From contig NZ_JABEQM010000020.1 in the NCBI RefSeq assembly GCF_014174155.1, positions 1-53,946 on the forward strand: 53,946 nt of DNA. The letters are read 5' to 3'. Shown here piece by piece: positions 16,983-25,569 of this stretch; position 1 is the stretch's first letter; every line of letters starts with the position of its first letter. The notes beneath the pieces were generated by a model, which worked only from the letters and a program-made list of their open reading frames with translations, searched no databases and was not told the origin of the DNA. Origin of the DNA: Gluconacetobacter tumulisoli (GTDB taxonomy: Bacteria > Pseudomonadota > Alphaproteobacteria > Acetobacterales > Acetobacteraceae). The translations under genes were made by a program, and so were the position numbers.

Positions 16983-18574
16983 AGGCGGCCTTCGACTATA
17001 TCATCGTCGGCGGTGGCTCGGCCGGCTGCGTCCTGGCGGCCCATCTGTCCGAGAACCCGTCTGCGCGCGTCTGCCTGATCGAGGCCGGCAGGCGCGACAC
17101 CAACCCCCTTATCCACATGCCGATCGGCTTTGCCAAGATGACGACCGGTCCGTTGACATGGGGGTTGACGACCACGCCACAGAAGCATGCCAACAACCGG
17201 CAGATTCCCTACGTCCAGGCCAAGGTCCTCGGCGGAGGATCCTCGATCAACGCAGAGGTTTTCACCCGCGGTCACCCGTCCGACTACGACCGCTGGGCCG
17301 AGGAAGGCGCCGAGGGCTGGAGTTTCCAGGAAGTTCAGAAATACATGCTGCGTTCGGAGGGAAACACCATTCTTTCCGGGGCCTGGCACGGGACCGATGG
17401 ACCGCTGGGCGTGTCCAGCCTTTGCGCGCCCAATGCCGTCACCCGCGCATTCGTGCAGAGCTGCCAGGAACTCGGGATGCCGTACAACCCCGACTTCAAT
17501 GGCGCTTCCCAGGAGGGCACGGGTATCTACCAGATGACCATCAGGGACAACCGTCGCTGCTCCGCCGCCGTTGCCTATCTACGTCCTGCCCTGAAGCGCA
17601 GCAACCTTCATGTCATCACGGGCGCGCAGGTTCTGCGGATCGTATTTAACGGCTCCCGCGCCACCGGTGTGGAATATGCCGCCCGGGGTTCCGTGCAGAC
17701 CGCCCGTGCGGGTCAGGAAATCATCGTCAGCTCGGGCGCCATCGGCACACCGAAGCTGCTCATGCTGTCCGGCGTCGGTCCCGCCGCCCATCTCCGGCAG
17801 CATGATATTCCCGTTGTGCGGGACCTGCCGGGTGTAGGACAGAATCTGCAGGACCATTTCGGCGTCGACATCGTAGCGGAACTGAAGAGCCATGACAGTT
17901 TCGATAAATATAACAAGATGCATTGGATGTTCTGGGCCGGGCTTCAGTATGCCATGTTCAAGACGGGGCCCGTGACTTCCAACGTGGTTGAAGGCGGCGC
18001 GTTCTGGCATGCTGACAAGCGGACGTCGCGCCCCGACCTGCAATTCCATTTTCTCGCCGGGGCCGGGGCCGAGGCCGGCGTCGCCTCCGTCCCCCGCGGA
18101 GTGTCCGGCGTGACGTTGAACAGCTATACCCTGCGTCCCAGGTCACGGGGATCGGTGACCTTGCAGTCGTCCGATCCGCGCAAGGCGCCTCTTGTGGACC
18201 CGAATTTTCTGGCGGACCCCGACGACCTCCGGACTTCTGCCGATGGCGTCAAGATCAGTCTCGATATATTCACTCAGCATTCTCTGAGCAAATATATAAG
18301 GAAAATCAACTTTTTTGACGGTAGTGCCCCGACTTCTGCGACGTTCGAGGCCTATGCGCGGCAACATGGTCGGACATCGTATCATCCGACCTGCACCTGC
18401 AAGATGGGACAGGACACAATGTCCGTGGTCGATCCGCAATTGCGCGTCTACGGTCTGGACGGCATACGCATCTGCGACAGTTCCGTGATGCCGTCGATTA
18501 TCGGATCCAATACGAATGCGCCCACCATCATGATCGCGGAGCGTGCAGCCGATCTCATTCGGGGCAACGCATGA
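16979..18574 (+). CDS. GMC-family FAD-dependent alcohol/polyol dehydrogenase
   Basis: A 531-residue GMC oxidoreductase, choline dehydrogenase-like. The FAD motif is IIVGGGSAGCVLAAHL (9-24) with the distal Glu in LIEAGR. The second signature is SSGAIGTPKLLMLSGVGP. The C-terminal active-site His is in YHPTCTCKMG, and SNTNAPTIMIAERAA has Asn at the second catalytic position. No signal peptide is visible, so a cytosolic or inner-face location is likely. ATG at 16979 overlaps the aldehyde dehydrogenase stop. Substrate unknown; the neighbours suggest a sugar alcohol or related primary alcohol. Confidence 0.92.
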   Translation: MKAAFDYIIVGGGSAGCVLAAHLSENPSARVCLIEAGRRDTNPLIHMPIGFAKMTTGPLTWGLTTTPQKHANNRQIPYVQAKVLGGGSSINAEVFTRGHPSDYDRWAEEGAEGWSFQEVQKYMLRSEGNTILSGAWHGTDGPLGVSSLCAPNAVTRAFVQSCQELGMPYNPDFNGASQEGTGIYQMTIRDNRRCSAAVAYLRPALKRSNLHVITGAQVLRIVFNGSRATGVEYAARGSVQTARAGQEIIVSSGAIGTPKLLMLSGVGPAAHLRQHDIPVVRDLPGVGQNLQDHFGVDIVAELKSHDSFDKYNKMHWMFWAGLQYAMFKTGPVTSNVVEGGAFWHADKRTSRPDLQFHFLAGAGAEAGVASVPRGVSGVTLNSYTLRPRSRGSVTLQSSDPRKAPLVDPNFLADPDDLRTSADGVKISLDIFTQHSLSKYIRKINFFDGSAPTSATFEAYARQHGRTSYHPTCTCKMGQDTMSVVDPQLRVYGLDGIRICDSSVMPSIIGSNTNAPTIMIAERAADLIRGNA

Positions 18575-18907
18575 ACGTGGAAAGAAGATCTCGCGGATTC
18601 GCGAAAAAGTCAGGAAAAAAAGACTTTGTCGAAAGATAAGGAAAGTCGGTTATTTGCGTTCCTAATGACCATCTTGCTGGTATGTAAATGCGAAGCCGAA
18701 TCGATGTTGTATTCTTTCCGGCGAACATGCCTGACCGTTTGATGCGCAGGTTGTATTTATAATAGTTCTCGTCTTTCCCTCCGATTTCATTGAGCCTGGG
18801 ATTGATGCATTGTCCCAGAAGAGGGATGTTTTTTATAAATATTTACCCTCCGGATTTTTCTCCGCTTGGTCTCATACTTATAAAAATAATAATTTGTGGA
18901 GACTCAG
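18575..18907. other. Leader region before the porin gene
   Basis: A 333-base spacer that becomes A/T-rich toward the porin. Just after the GMC stop is TCGCG-GATT-CGCGA followed by five A, a small hairpin, then a weak AAAGTC/GACTTT repeat. Neither is a strong terminator. The A/T-rich end near 18830-18890 probably holds a separate porin promoter. Confidence 0.45.
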
Positions 18908-20452
18908 ATGGTACATGAGATGCGCCAGATTTACGAGGAGCGCGAACCGGGTTTTATTTTTCACATAATATACAAATCTGTAGTAACATTCATGCTTTTA
19001 ATGAAATTAATATTCCCTAATTACGCATATGCAAGCGTGGCGGGCCCTCCGGAGCAGAGTTCTCCGCAATCTCGCCCTTCCGGCGGCCGTGCCGCTCTCG
19101 GCGCCATTCGCCAGCCCGAGAAAAAATCCCCGCCTCCAGAATTCTATGTCGCGGAACCGACGGGGGGATCCTTTTTTCCGTCAAGCTTCGCGGAATGGAA
19201 CAAGCAGGATTCCATGATCGGCGGTCTGGGCGGACTGCGAAAGCGGCTTGAGGCGCAGGGCGTTGTCCTCAAAGGACGTTATCTTGAAGATACTTCGGGT
19301 AATCCGATCGGGGGTAAATCCCAGGGCGTGCGATATGCACATGAATTTGCGCTTGGAACCGATATAAATTTTCTGAAACTGACCGGTCATGACATAGGTA
19401 CTCTTCATTTCCTGGTGACGGAGCGCGCCGGCCTGAGCCTGGCGACGTCGATTCTGCCGGCCATCAGTTCCGTGCAGGAGATATTCGGCTCCGGTGAAAC
19501 GGTGCGTCTGACGCGTCTTACCCTTGAACATCATTTCGGCCGCTACGCGACCATGGAGGCAGGCTGGTTCAGCACCGAAAATGACTTCGCCGAATCCAGT
19601 ATCCACTGGAACCTGTATGTTTATTGCGAATTCCAGAGCAATGCCATTTGCGGCATGCCGCAGTCCCTGGCCTTCAACTCGGGCTATGGCTGGTACCCGA
19701 CCGCCCATCCCGGCAGCTACCTGAAACTATATCCATTCGGAAACAGGAACTTCCTGATTTCCGGTGGACTCTACAATGTGGATAATACCATTTCAAATAC
19801 CCATAACGGGTGGAAGCTTGGCTTGAACAACACCACCGGTTCCTATCTTCCCTTCCAGTTGGGATGGATTCACGGAGGGACGGATGAAAATGGTACACTG
19901 CCCGGCAACGTGAGGATCGGCGGTTACTGGGATACATCGCAGGTCAAAATCGTCACGACCCAGATCGCCCAGTTCGAGCCCTCTTCGGTCCGTCTCATCG
20001 ACCTGCCTCAGGATTCCGTTCGCGGGCGTTATGGTGGCTGGGTGGAAGTCGACCAGATGTTGCAGCGTGATCATGAGGGAAGCCCCAGAGGTACCCTTCT
20101 CTTCGTCAGTTTCATATGGGGGGATCCGCGTACGGCCTTTTCGCCCTATTTCGCGACATGGGGCCTTATACGCAAAGGCACGTTTCCCGGCAGGCCGAAT
20201 GACACGGTCAATTTTGGCGGAAAGATACTCGTGCTCAACCCGAAGCTGACGCATTATGCGGAATATCTTCAGTCGCTCGGTGAAAAAGCCTACAGGCCGA
20301 CCGAAGAGAATTCCTTCGAGCTGAATTACGGCTGGCGTCCCAATCCATGGGCGACGGTCCGGCCTGGCCTGCAATATCTCTGGCACCCGGGGGGCACAAG
20401 CCGCTATCCGAACGCTCTGATCCTGGACTTCGAAGTCGGCTTCACGTTCTAA
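18908..20452 (+). CDS. OprB-family carbohydrate-selective porin
   Basis: A 514-residue outer-membrane beta-barrel protein. A long N terminus contains the hydrophobic stretch SVVTFMLLMKLIFPNYAYAS, which ends in a likely signal-peptidase site. The barrel begins near LGGLRKRLEAQGVVLKGRY and shows the alternating amphipathic strands and WxxG turns of OprB (for example SGGLYNVDNT, GGYWDTSQ). The last residues, DFEVGFTF, end in Phe as porins do. ATG at 18908 follows GGAG by 6 bases; a GTG 12 bases upstream is less likely. It would admit the substrate of the oxidation module or of the ABC importer. Confidence 0.88.
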   Translation: MVHEMRQIYEEREPGFIFHIIYKSVVTFMLLMKLIFPNYAYASVAGPPEQSSPQSRPSGGRAALGAIRQPEKKSPPPEFYVAEPTGGSFFPSSFAEWNKQDSMIGGLGGLRKRLEAQGVVLKGRYLEDTSGNPIGGKSQGVRYAHEFALGTDINFLKLTGHDIGTLHFLVTERAGLSLATSILPAISSVQEIFGSGETVRLTRLTLEHHFGRYATMEAGWFSTENDFAESSIHWNLYVYCEFQSNAICGMPQSLAFNSGYGWYPTAHPGSYLKLYPFGNRNFLISGGLYNVDNTISNTHNGWKLGLNNTTGSYLPFQLGWIHGGTDENGTLPGNVRIGGYWDTSQVKIVTTQIAQFEPSSVRLIDLPQDSVRGRYGGWVEVDQMLQRDHEGSPRGTLLFVSFIWGDPRTAFSPYFATWGLIRKGTFPGRPNDTVNFGGKILVLNPKLTHYAEYLQSLGEKAYRPTEENSFELNYGWRPNPWATVRPGLQYLWHPGGTSRYPNALILDFEVGFTF

Positions 20453-20498
20453 CGGCCTTCCTGGTCGGGAGCCGGCGCGCCTGTCGCGGCCAAAGGAT

Positions 20499-21743
20499 TT
20501 ATTGCATCGTGGCGCGCTCCAGCAGGCAGTCGGGACCGATCTCTTCCAGCGAAGCGAGACCGAGCTGGGCCATGTCCAGATCGATCTCGCGGCGCAGCAG
20601 CGCCGCCGCATGGCGCAGGCCGGGTTCGCCGGCCAGGGCGGCGGCATACAGGAACGGACGGCCGATCAGCACGAAGTCCGCCCCCAGCGCGAGGGCTTTC
20701 AGGATATCGCCGCCGCGACGGAAGCCGCTGTCGACCAGAACCGCCATGTCGCCGCTTTCGTCGCGGATCGCGCCCAGAACGTCCATCGGCGACGCGGCGC
20801 CGTCCAGCTGGCGGCCGCCATGGTTCGAAACGACGATGCCGTCCACGCCATGCTGCCGTGCGAGGCGGGCGTCCGCTGGCGAGAGAATCCCCTTCAGGAC
20901 CAGCGTTCCCTGCCATGACCGCCGGATCTGCCGCACGTGATCCCAGGTGAAGGCACCATCCCCGCCGATGAAGCTGACCTGGCGCGAGAACAGGCCCGGC
21001 CCGCCGCGCGGCTGGATGTTGGAGATGACCGGCACCCCCTGGCGCGCCACGGTGCGGGCCGCGGTACCCAGCAGCCAGTGGGGGTGCGTGATTCCGTCGG
21101 CGATCAAGCGCGGGGTCAGGCGTATGGGCATCGTGTAGCCATTCCGCCGCTCGGCCTCGCGGTTCGATCCCGCGGGGACGTCGGCGGTCACCACCAGCAC
21201 CCTGACGCCGGCGGCGGCAACACGGGCCAGCATGCCTTCGATATGGGCCGGATCGGGCGGCAGGTAGGCGGCGAACCAGATATCGGGATTCACCGCCGTC
21301 ACGGCTTCCATCGGCGTGATGGAATTCGCGCTGAGCACGAACGGCAGGTTGGCTGCCCGTGCGGCCCGCGCCATCCGCAGATCGGCGTCGAAGGCCGCCA
21401 CCGCCGAGGCGCCCATGGGCGCGATCCCGAACGGCACGTCATAGCGATGGCCGAACAGGGTGCGGGCCGGCGTGCGCGACGCCACGTCGCGCAGGATCCG
21501 CGTGACGAAATGCCAGCGGCCGAAGACGTCGCGATTGCTGCGGATCGCCCCGCCATCCGCCGCGCCGCCGCTGGCATAGCCGTAGATGGCGTGGGGCAGG
21601 CGACGGCGGGCGGCGGCCTCGAAATCGTCAAGGTTGAGGTAACGCCCCCACAGGCGCGGGATCGGCGCGGACGCCGGCACGGGCGATACCGCGGGCGAGG
21701 AAGTGTCCGTAGGACGTGTCGGCACGATGGACAGGGCGGTCAT
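20499..21743 (-). CDS. FMN-dependent 2-hydroxyacid dehydrogenase (LldD/mandelate dehydrogenase-like)
   Basis: An alpha-hydroxyacid oxidase of about 414 residues that oxidises a 2-hydroxy acid to the 2-oxo acid through FMN. It has the N-terminal NLDDFEAAARRRLP, IAPMGASAV, the active-site His in VVSNHGGRQLDGA, and the phosphate-binding DSGFRRGGDILKALALGA with GRPFLYA. It is the last gene of the tetrose operon, 30 bases after an MFS gene. This suggests that it acts on a sugar acid such as a tetronate rather than lactate; that is inference. A TTG at 21758 would add five residues. Electrons may go to the quinone pool. Confidence 0.87.
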   Translation of the reverse strand: MTALSIVPTRPTDTSSPAVSPVPASAPIPRLWGRYLNLDDFEAAARRRLPHAIYGYASGGAADGGAIRSNRDVFGRWHFVTRILRDVASRTPARTLFGHRYDVPFGIAPMGASAVAAFDADLRMARAARAANLPFVLSANSITPMEAVTAVNPDIWFAAYLPPDPAHIEGMLARVAAAGVRVLVVTADVPAGSNREAERRNGYTMPIRLTPRLIADGITHPHWLLGTAARTVARQGVPVISNIQPRGGPGLFSRQVSFIGGDGAFTWDHVRQIRRSWQGTLVLKGILSPADARLARQHGVDGIVVSNHGGRQLDGAASPMDVLGAIRDESGDMAVLVDSGFRRGGDILKALALGADFVLIGRPFLYAAALAGEPGLRHAAALLRREIDLDMAQLGLASLEEIGPDCLLERATMQ

Positions 21744-21756
21744 TCTGTTTATCCAC

Positions 21757-21805
21757 AATCGGGGTCCAGGGCCTCAGGCCCGGGTGGGTTCGGGCAAGGC
21801 CCGAT
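21757..21805. repeat. Dispersed GC-rich intergenic repeat, copy A
   Basis: One of six related copies. It contains CGGGGTCCAGGGCCTCAGG followed by GGGTTCGGGCAAGGCCCGA. Each half can fold into a hairpin. It overlaps the last codons and stop of the MFS gene ending at 21774. Confidence 0.75.
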
Positions 21806-23102
21806 CCGTCATCGGGTTCCGCGGGTTCCTCGGGGCCAGCGGCGGCAGCGGGGCGATCGGTCCCACGACGAACAGATAGGTCAGGGCTCCCAGCACGCAG
21901 AACCCGCCGGTGACGCACAGCGGCGCGATGAACGAGCCGCCGGTGAGCTTCAGGATGACGCCGGTCATCGTCGCGGTCAGGATGCCCGACAGGTTCGCCG
22001 CCCCGTTCTGAATGCCGCTGAGCGAGGCGACATGCGCCGCGCTGGGCGCCACGTCGGCGGGCAGCGACCAGATATTGGCGCCGGCGAAGGCGATGCCTGC
22101 GTAGGCCGTGGTGAAGAATGTCAGGCACAGCGCGTCGCTGCGCGTGAAGGCCGACAGCGTGATGATCGACGACAGCAGCATGCCGCCGACCAGGCAGGTC
22201 TTGCGCGCGGCGGTCAGGCTCCAGCCCGCGCGGTACAGCCGGTCCGACGTCCAGCCCCCGATCCAGGCGGATGGAACCGCCGCCAGGCCCGGCAGCATGC
22301 CCAGAACGCCCAGTTGATGCAGCGAGAAATTGCGTGCCTGCACCAGGTAGGTCGGAAACCAGGTGGTATAGAAATAGAAGACGAAATTCAGGCAGAAGAA
22401 GCCGATCATCATCCCCCAGACCGTCCTGTAGCGGAACAGGGCGCGGAACGGCACCGTCCCCTTTGCCCCGGCCCCCGACGTCTGCACCGCGGGCTGTGCC
22501 GCCCGCAATGCGGCCAGTTCCGCCGGGGTGACGCCGGAATGGCGATCCGGATCGCGATAGAGCAGCAGCCATGCCGCCACCCACACGACCCCCACCAGCC
22601 CCGTGACGACGAAGGCGAGGCGCCAGCCGGTAAAGCTGATCAGCAGTGCGATCAGCGGCATCGACAGCGCCGAACCGGCGCGCGACCCGCTGTCGAAGAT
22701 GCCCGAGGCCAGGCCGCGCTCACGGGTGGGGAACCATTGGGCCGCGACCTTGGTGTTGCAGGGATAGCTGCCGGCCTCGCCGATGCCCAGCGCGAAGCGG
22801 CAGCCGAACAGCAGCGCCGCGCTGTTGACGATCGACGTGATGGCCGTGAAGAACGACCACCATAATACGGCGACGGTGTAGGTCAGGCGCGGGCCCAGCC
22901 GGTCGACCACCAGGCCCGCCGGCACCTGCATGAACGCATAGGTCCAGAAAAATCCGCTGAGCACCACGCCCAGCACGGCGGGGCCCAGATGCAGATCGCG
23001 CGCGATGAAGGGGGCCGCGACCGACACGGTCGCCCGGTCGATATAATTGATCGTCGTAGCTGCGAAGCACAGGATGACCATGATCCATCGTAACCGTGGC
23101 AT
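21774..23102 (-). CDS. MFS transporter, anion:cation symporter (ACS) family
   Basis: A 442-residue, 12-helix major facilitator. ACS hallmarks are INYIDRATVSVA in helix 1, LVVDRLGPR between helices 2 and 3, and LGIGEAGSYPCNTKVAAQWFPTRERG in the helix 4-5 region. Family members move organic anions such as hexuronates, glucarate, tartrate or phthalate with protons. Within a tetrulose and tetronate operon the likely cargo is a sugar acid. The C-terminal residues (ALPEPTRA) are encoded by repeat copy A, so the tail may have been extended or replaced by repeat insertion. Confidence 0.9.
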   Translation of the reverse strand: MPRLRWIMVILCFAATTINYIDRATVSVAAPFIARDLHLGPAVLGVVLSGFFWTYAFMQVPAGLVVDRLGPRLTYTVAVLWWSFFTAITSIVNSAALLFGCRFALGIGEAGSYPCNTKVAAQWFPTRERGLASGIFDSGSRAGSALSMPLIALLISFTGWRLAFVVTGLVGVVWVAAWLLLYRDPDRHSGVTPAELAALRAAQPAVQTSGAGAKGTVPFRALFRYRTVWGMMIGFFCLNFVFYFYTTWFPTYLVQARNFSLHQLGVLGMLPGLAAVPSAWIGGWTSDRLYRAGWSLTAARKTCLVGGMLLSSIITLSAFTRSDALCLTFFTTAYAGIAFAGANIWSLPADVAPSAAHVASLSGIQNGAANLSGILTATMTGVILKLTGGSFIAPLCVTGGFCVLGALTYLFVVGPIAPLPPLAPRNPRNPMTDRALPEPTRA

Positions 23103-23147
23103 GGTACGATACTCCGAACGGAGAGGGGGAGGGGCGCCGGCTGGTGC

Positions 23148-23963
23148 CTATGGCTCCGGACGTGGCGCGGCCAGGGTACGGGAAGCAGTGCGCGCCAGGG
23201 TGGCGTACCCCTCGGCGGTCCAGGCGGCGCGGCCCACGAACAGGCCGTCGATGTCGGCCAGCGCGGCATAGGGCGCCGCGTTTTCCAGGTTCACGCTGCC
23301 GCCGTACAGCAGCGGCGGGGACACGCCCGGGGCGCCGGCGGCGCGGTCGAGTTCCTGCCGGATGCCGGCAGCCGCCTGCGCCACCAGTTCGGGCGGAGCG
23401 GGGCGTCCGGCCTCGCCGATCGCCCAGACGGGTTCGTAGGCGAACATCACGCGGCCGGCCTGCGCCGCCGTCAGTCCATGCAGTGCCAGGCGCACCTGGC
23501 GGGCCAGGATCAGGTCGGCGACGTTTCCGTCCCGTTCGGCCTGCGTCTCGCCGATGCAGACCAGCGGGGTCAGCCCATGGCGCAACGCGGCATGGATTTT
23601 CCAATTGACGGTTTCGTCGGTCTCGCCGAAATGCCGGCGTCGCTCGGAATGGCCCAGCTCGACCATCGTCGCGCCGCACTGGCGCAGCATCGGCGCCGAG
23701 ATCTCGCCGGTCCAGGATCCGGACTCGTCCCAATGCATGTTCTGCCCGCCGACCTGCACCGCGCTGCCGTGCAGCAGGCGCGCGACATCAGCCAGGACGG
23801 TGAAGGGCGGCATGACGAAGGGACGGATGCCATGCCAGTCGTCCACCGCCGCGATGCGTTCGGCATAGCGCCGGGCGTCGTCCGGCAGGCCGTTCATCTT
23901 CCAGCTGGTGCCCACCCAGAAGGGCCGGCCGGGCTTGGGGTTGGATGTCGCGGATGCGGACAT
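23148..23963 (-). CDS. lerI: L-erythrulose 1-phosphate isomerase-like TIM (LerI/EryH type)
   Basis: A 271-residue triosephosphate-isomerase homologue. Catalytic residues are all present: Lys in GTSWKMN, His in ELGHSERR, Glu in AYEPVWAIG, and the phosphate loop YGGSVN. The N-terminal GTSWKMN in place of the usual GNWKMN, and QNMHWDESGSWTGEIS, match the tetrulose branch known as EryH in Brucella and LerI in mycobacteria. That branch converts L-erythrulose 1-phosphate to D-erythrulose 4-phosphate. The gene is 5 bases after an HCDH-family dehydrogenase and in the same operon as an RpiB homologue, which supports this reading over glycolytic TpiA. Confidence 0.82.
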   Translation of the reverse strand: MSASATSNPKPGRPFWVGTSWKMNGLPDDARRYAERIAAVDDWHGIRPFVMPPFTVLADVARLLHGSAVQVGGQNMHWDESGSWTGEISAPMLRQCGATMVELGHSERRRHFGETDETVNWKIHAALRHGLTPLVCIGETQAERDGNVADLILARQVRLALHGLTAAQAGRVMFAYEPVWAIGEAGRPAPPELVAQAAAGIRQELDRAAGAPGVSPPLLYGGSVNLENAAPYAALADIDGLFVGRAAWTAEGYATLARTASRTLAAPRPEP

Positions 23964-23968
23964 GGCGC

Positions 23969-24940
23969 CTAGTCCTTCCGCTGGAGGGGGGAGGGGCCGA
24001 GTTCCTGCAGAAGCTGGCCCATCCGCGCATAGGCCTTGTTGCGATAGGCGATCAGCGCGTCAGTCTGCGTCTTGTCGAAGCTGCCGGAATAGCCGGCGCC
24101 CGATTTGGTGCCGAACTTGCCTTCGGCCACCAGGGCGGTCAGCGAGGCCGGGGTGGCCAGGCGGGAGCCGAACGCGTCCTCGAACGTGCGGAAGCAATTG
24201 GCGTAGACGTCCAGCCCCGCCATGTCGGCAATGGCGAACGGGCCGAAGAACGGCAGCCGGAACCCGAAGGTGGTGCTGACCAGCGTATCCACGTCCTCGG
24301 GCGTGGCGACGCCTTCCTCGACGATCAGGGTCGCCTCCTTCAGCAGGACATACTGCAACCGGTTAAGCACGAAGCCCGGCGTGTCGGCGACCTGCGCGCA
24401 GCGCCGCCCGGCGCGGGCCAGCAGGTCGCGGATCGCCGGCACGATCGCGGGATCGGTATCCCTGCCGCAGACCAGCTCGACGCCGGGGATGAATGGTGCC
24501 GGGTTGCTGAAATGCACCGTCAGGAAGCGGCGGGGATGGCGCACGGCGTCGGCCAGCGTGTGGACCGGCAAGGTCGAGGTGTTGGTCGCGATGATCGCAT
24601 CGGGTCGCGCCGCGTCCGAGATCTGGCCCAGCACGTCGCGCTTCAGCGCCGGGATCTCGGGCACTGCCTCCTCGATGAAATCGGCGTCGGCCACCGCCTC
24701 GGCGATCGAATCGGCAGCGCGGAGATTGTCGGCGATCAAGGCCGCCGCGCCAGCCGGAAACAGACCCTGGCGCTCGAAGGCCAGGGCCTCGTCGTGCAGG
24801 CGGCGCAGCGCCGCTGTCGTGGCGTCGGGCGAGGCATCCGCCAGCGTGACCCTGACCCCCGCCAGGGCCAGCGACTGGGCGATACCGCCCCCCATGTATC
24901 CCGCGCCGATGACGGCGACAGTTCTGATCTGGATCGTCAT
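23969..24940 (-). CDS. 3-hydroxyacyl-CoA dehydrogenase-family NAD(P) dehydrogenase
   Basis: A 323-residue two-domain protein. The Rossmann motif is VAVIGAGYMGGGIAQSLALAG, the catalytic His is in TVHFSNPAPFIPGVELV, and the dimer domain starts at DTPGFVLNRLQYVLLKEA. ATG at 24940 is the first sensible start. The fold is used for fatty-acid 3-hydroxyacyl-CoA and for sugar acids (L-gulonate) or carnitine. No thiolase, hydratase or ligase is nearby, and the neighbours are tetrose enzymes. A hydroxy-acid or tetronate substrate is therefore more likely than an acyl-CoA. Confidence 0.82.
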   Translation of the reverse strand: MTIQIRTVAVIGAGYMGGGIAQSLALAGVRVTLADASPDATTAALRRLHDEALAFERQGLFPAGAAALIADNLRAADSIAEAVADADFIEEAVPEIPALKRDVLGQISDAARPDAIIATNTSTLPVHTLADAVRHPRRFLTVHFSNPAPFIPGVELVCGRDTDPAIVPAIRDLLARAGRRCAQVADTPGFVLNRLQYVLLKEATLIVEEGVATPEDVDTLVSTTFGFRLPFFGPFAIADMAGLDVYANCFRTFEDAFGSRLATPASLTALVAEGKFGTKSGAGYSGSFDKTQTDALIAYRNKAYARMGQLLQELGPSPLQRKD

Positions 24941-24977
24941 GTCGTGTTCCTGCTTTCGTCTGGCGGCGGTCGCCTCC

Positions 24978-25060
24978 GGCCTGCCCTGAAACCCGCCGAA
25001 CTGGTGATTCATGATCGGGGTCCAGGACCTCGGGCCCTGACGGGTTCGGACAAGGCCGAT
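24978..25060. repeat. Dispersed GC-rich intergenic repeat, copy B
   Basis: It lies between the derI-like gene and the dehydrogenase gene, inside an apparent operon. The 3' half (25013-25060) runs GATCGGGGTCCAGG to GGTTCGGACAAGGCCGAT. The 5' half contains CCTGCCCTGAAACCCGCCG, which is shared with copy C. It may form processing or attenuation hairpins in the operon mRNA. Confidence 0.75.
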
Positions 25061-25077
25061 TTGTCCGCCGGTTGGTC

Positions 25078-25569
25078 TTACAGCGCGTGGGCGGGGGCCG
25101 GTTCGTAGCTGCAGATGGCGGCCACCTTCGCCGCCGACGCGGATTGCCGGTCGAAGCGATAGCCCAGCCATTCCCGGACCAGCATCCGCGCCAGTTCCAG
25201 CCCGATCACCCGTTCGCCCATGCACAGGATCTGCGCGTCGTTGCTCAGGACGCCGCGCTGGACCGAATAGGAATCATGGGCGGTGACGGCGCGGATGCCC
25301 GGGACCTTGTTGGCGCTGATCGCCACCCCCAGCCCGGTCCCGCAGATCAGCAGGCCCCGGTCCGCCCGGCCGTCGGCGATCATGCGGGCGGCCCGGACGG
25401 CGACGTGGGGATAATCGGTATGTTCGTCGTCGCCGACGCCGATATCGATGACTTCGGCGACCCGTGGATCCTGCCGCAGGTCGCGGGCCAGGGCGGCGCG
25501 ATAGTGCAGGCCGGCATCGTCACTGCCGATGACGATCCGCAATGTGCGCGGGGTGTCAGACATTTTCAT
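25078..25569 (-). CDS. derI: RpiB/LacAB-type isomerase, D-erythrulose 4-phosphate isomerase-like (DerI/EryI)
   Basis: A 163-residue RpiB-fold isomerase. The N-terminal [16 protein letters not shown] has SDDAG where ordinary ribose 5-phosphate isomerase B has SDHAG. The catalytic Cys is in [19 protein letters not shown]. The SDDAG form and longer C terminus fit the tetrose branch that converts D-erythrulose 4-phosphate to D-erythrose 4-phosphate. Its start overlaps the kinase stop by 14 bases (or 8 if the second Met at 25563 is used), so the two are coupled. With lerI it would feed the pentose phosphate pathway. Confidence 0.84.
   Translation of the reverse strand: MKMSDTPRTLRIVIGSDDAGLHYRAALARDLRQDPRVAEVIDIGVGDDEHTDYPHVAVRAARMIADGRADRGLLICGTGLGVAISANKVPGIRAVTAHDSYSVQRGVLSNDAQILCMGERVIGLELARMLVREWLGYRFDRQSASAAKVAAICSYEPAPAHAL

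Noticed and set aside
20937-22865. A 642-codon open frame on the plus strand
   Set aside because: It is antisense to the FMN dehydrogenase and an MFS gene, both with full motif sets. The protein is Arg/Gly/His/Gln-rich with no motif, as expected for antisense frames in GC-rich DNA.
23148-23963. Glycolytic triosephosphate isomerase (tpiA)
   Set aside because: The GTSWKMN variant, the QNMHW segment and the operon with RpiB-like and kinase genes favour the erythrulose phosphate branch. Glycolytic activity is not excluded.
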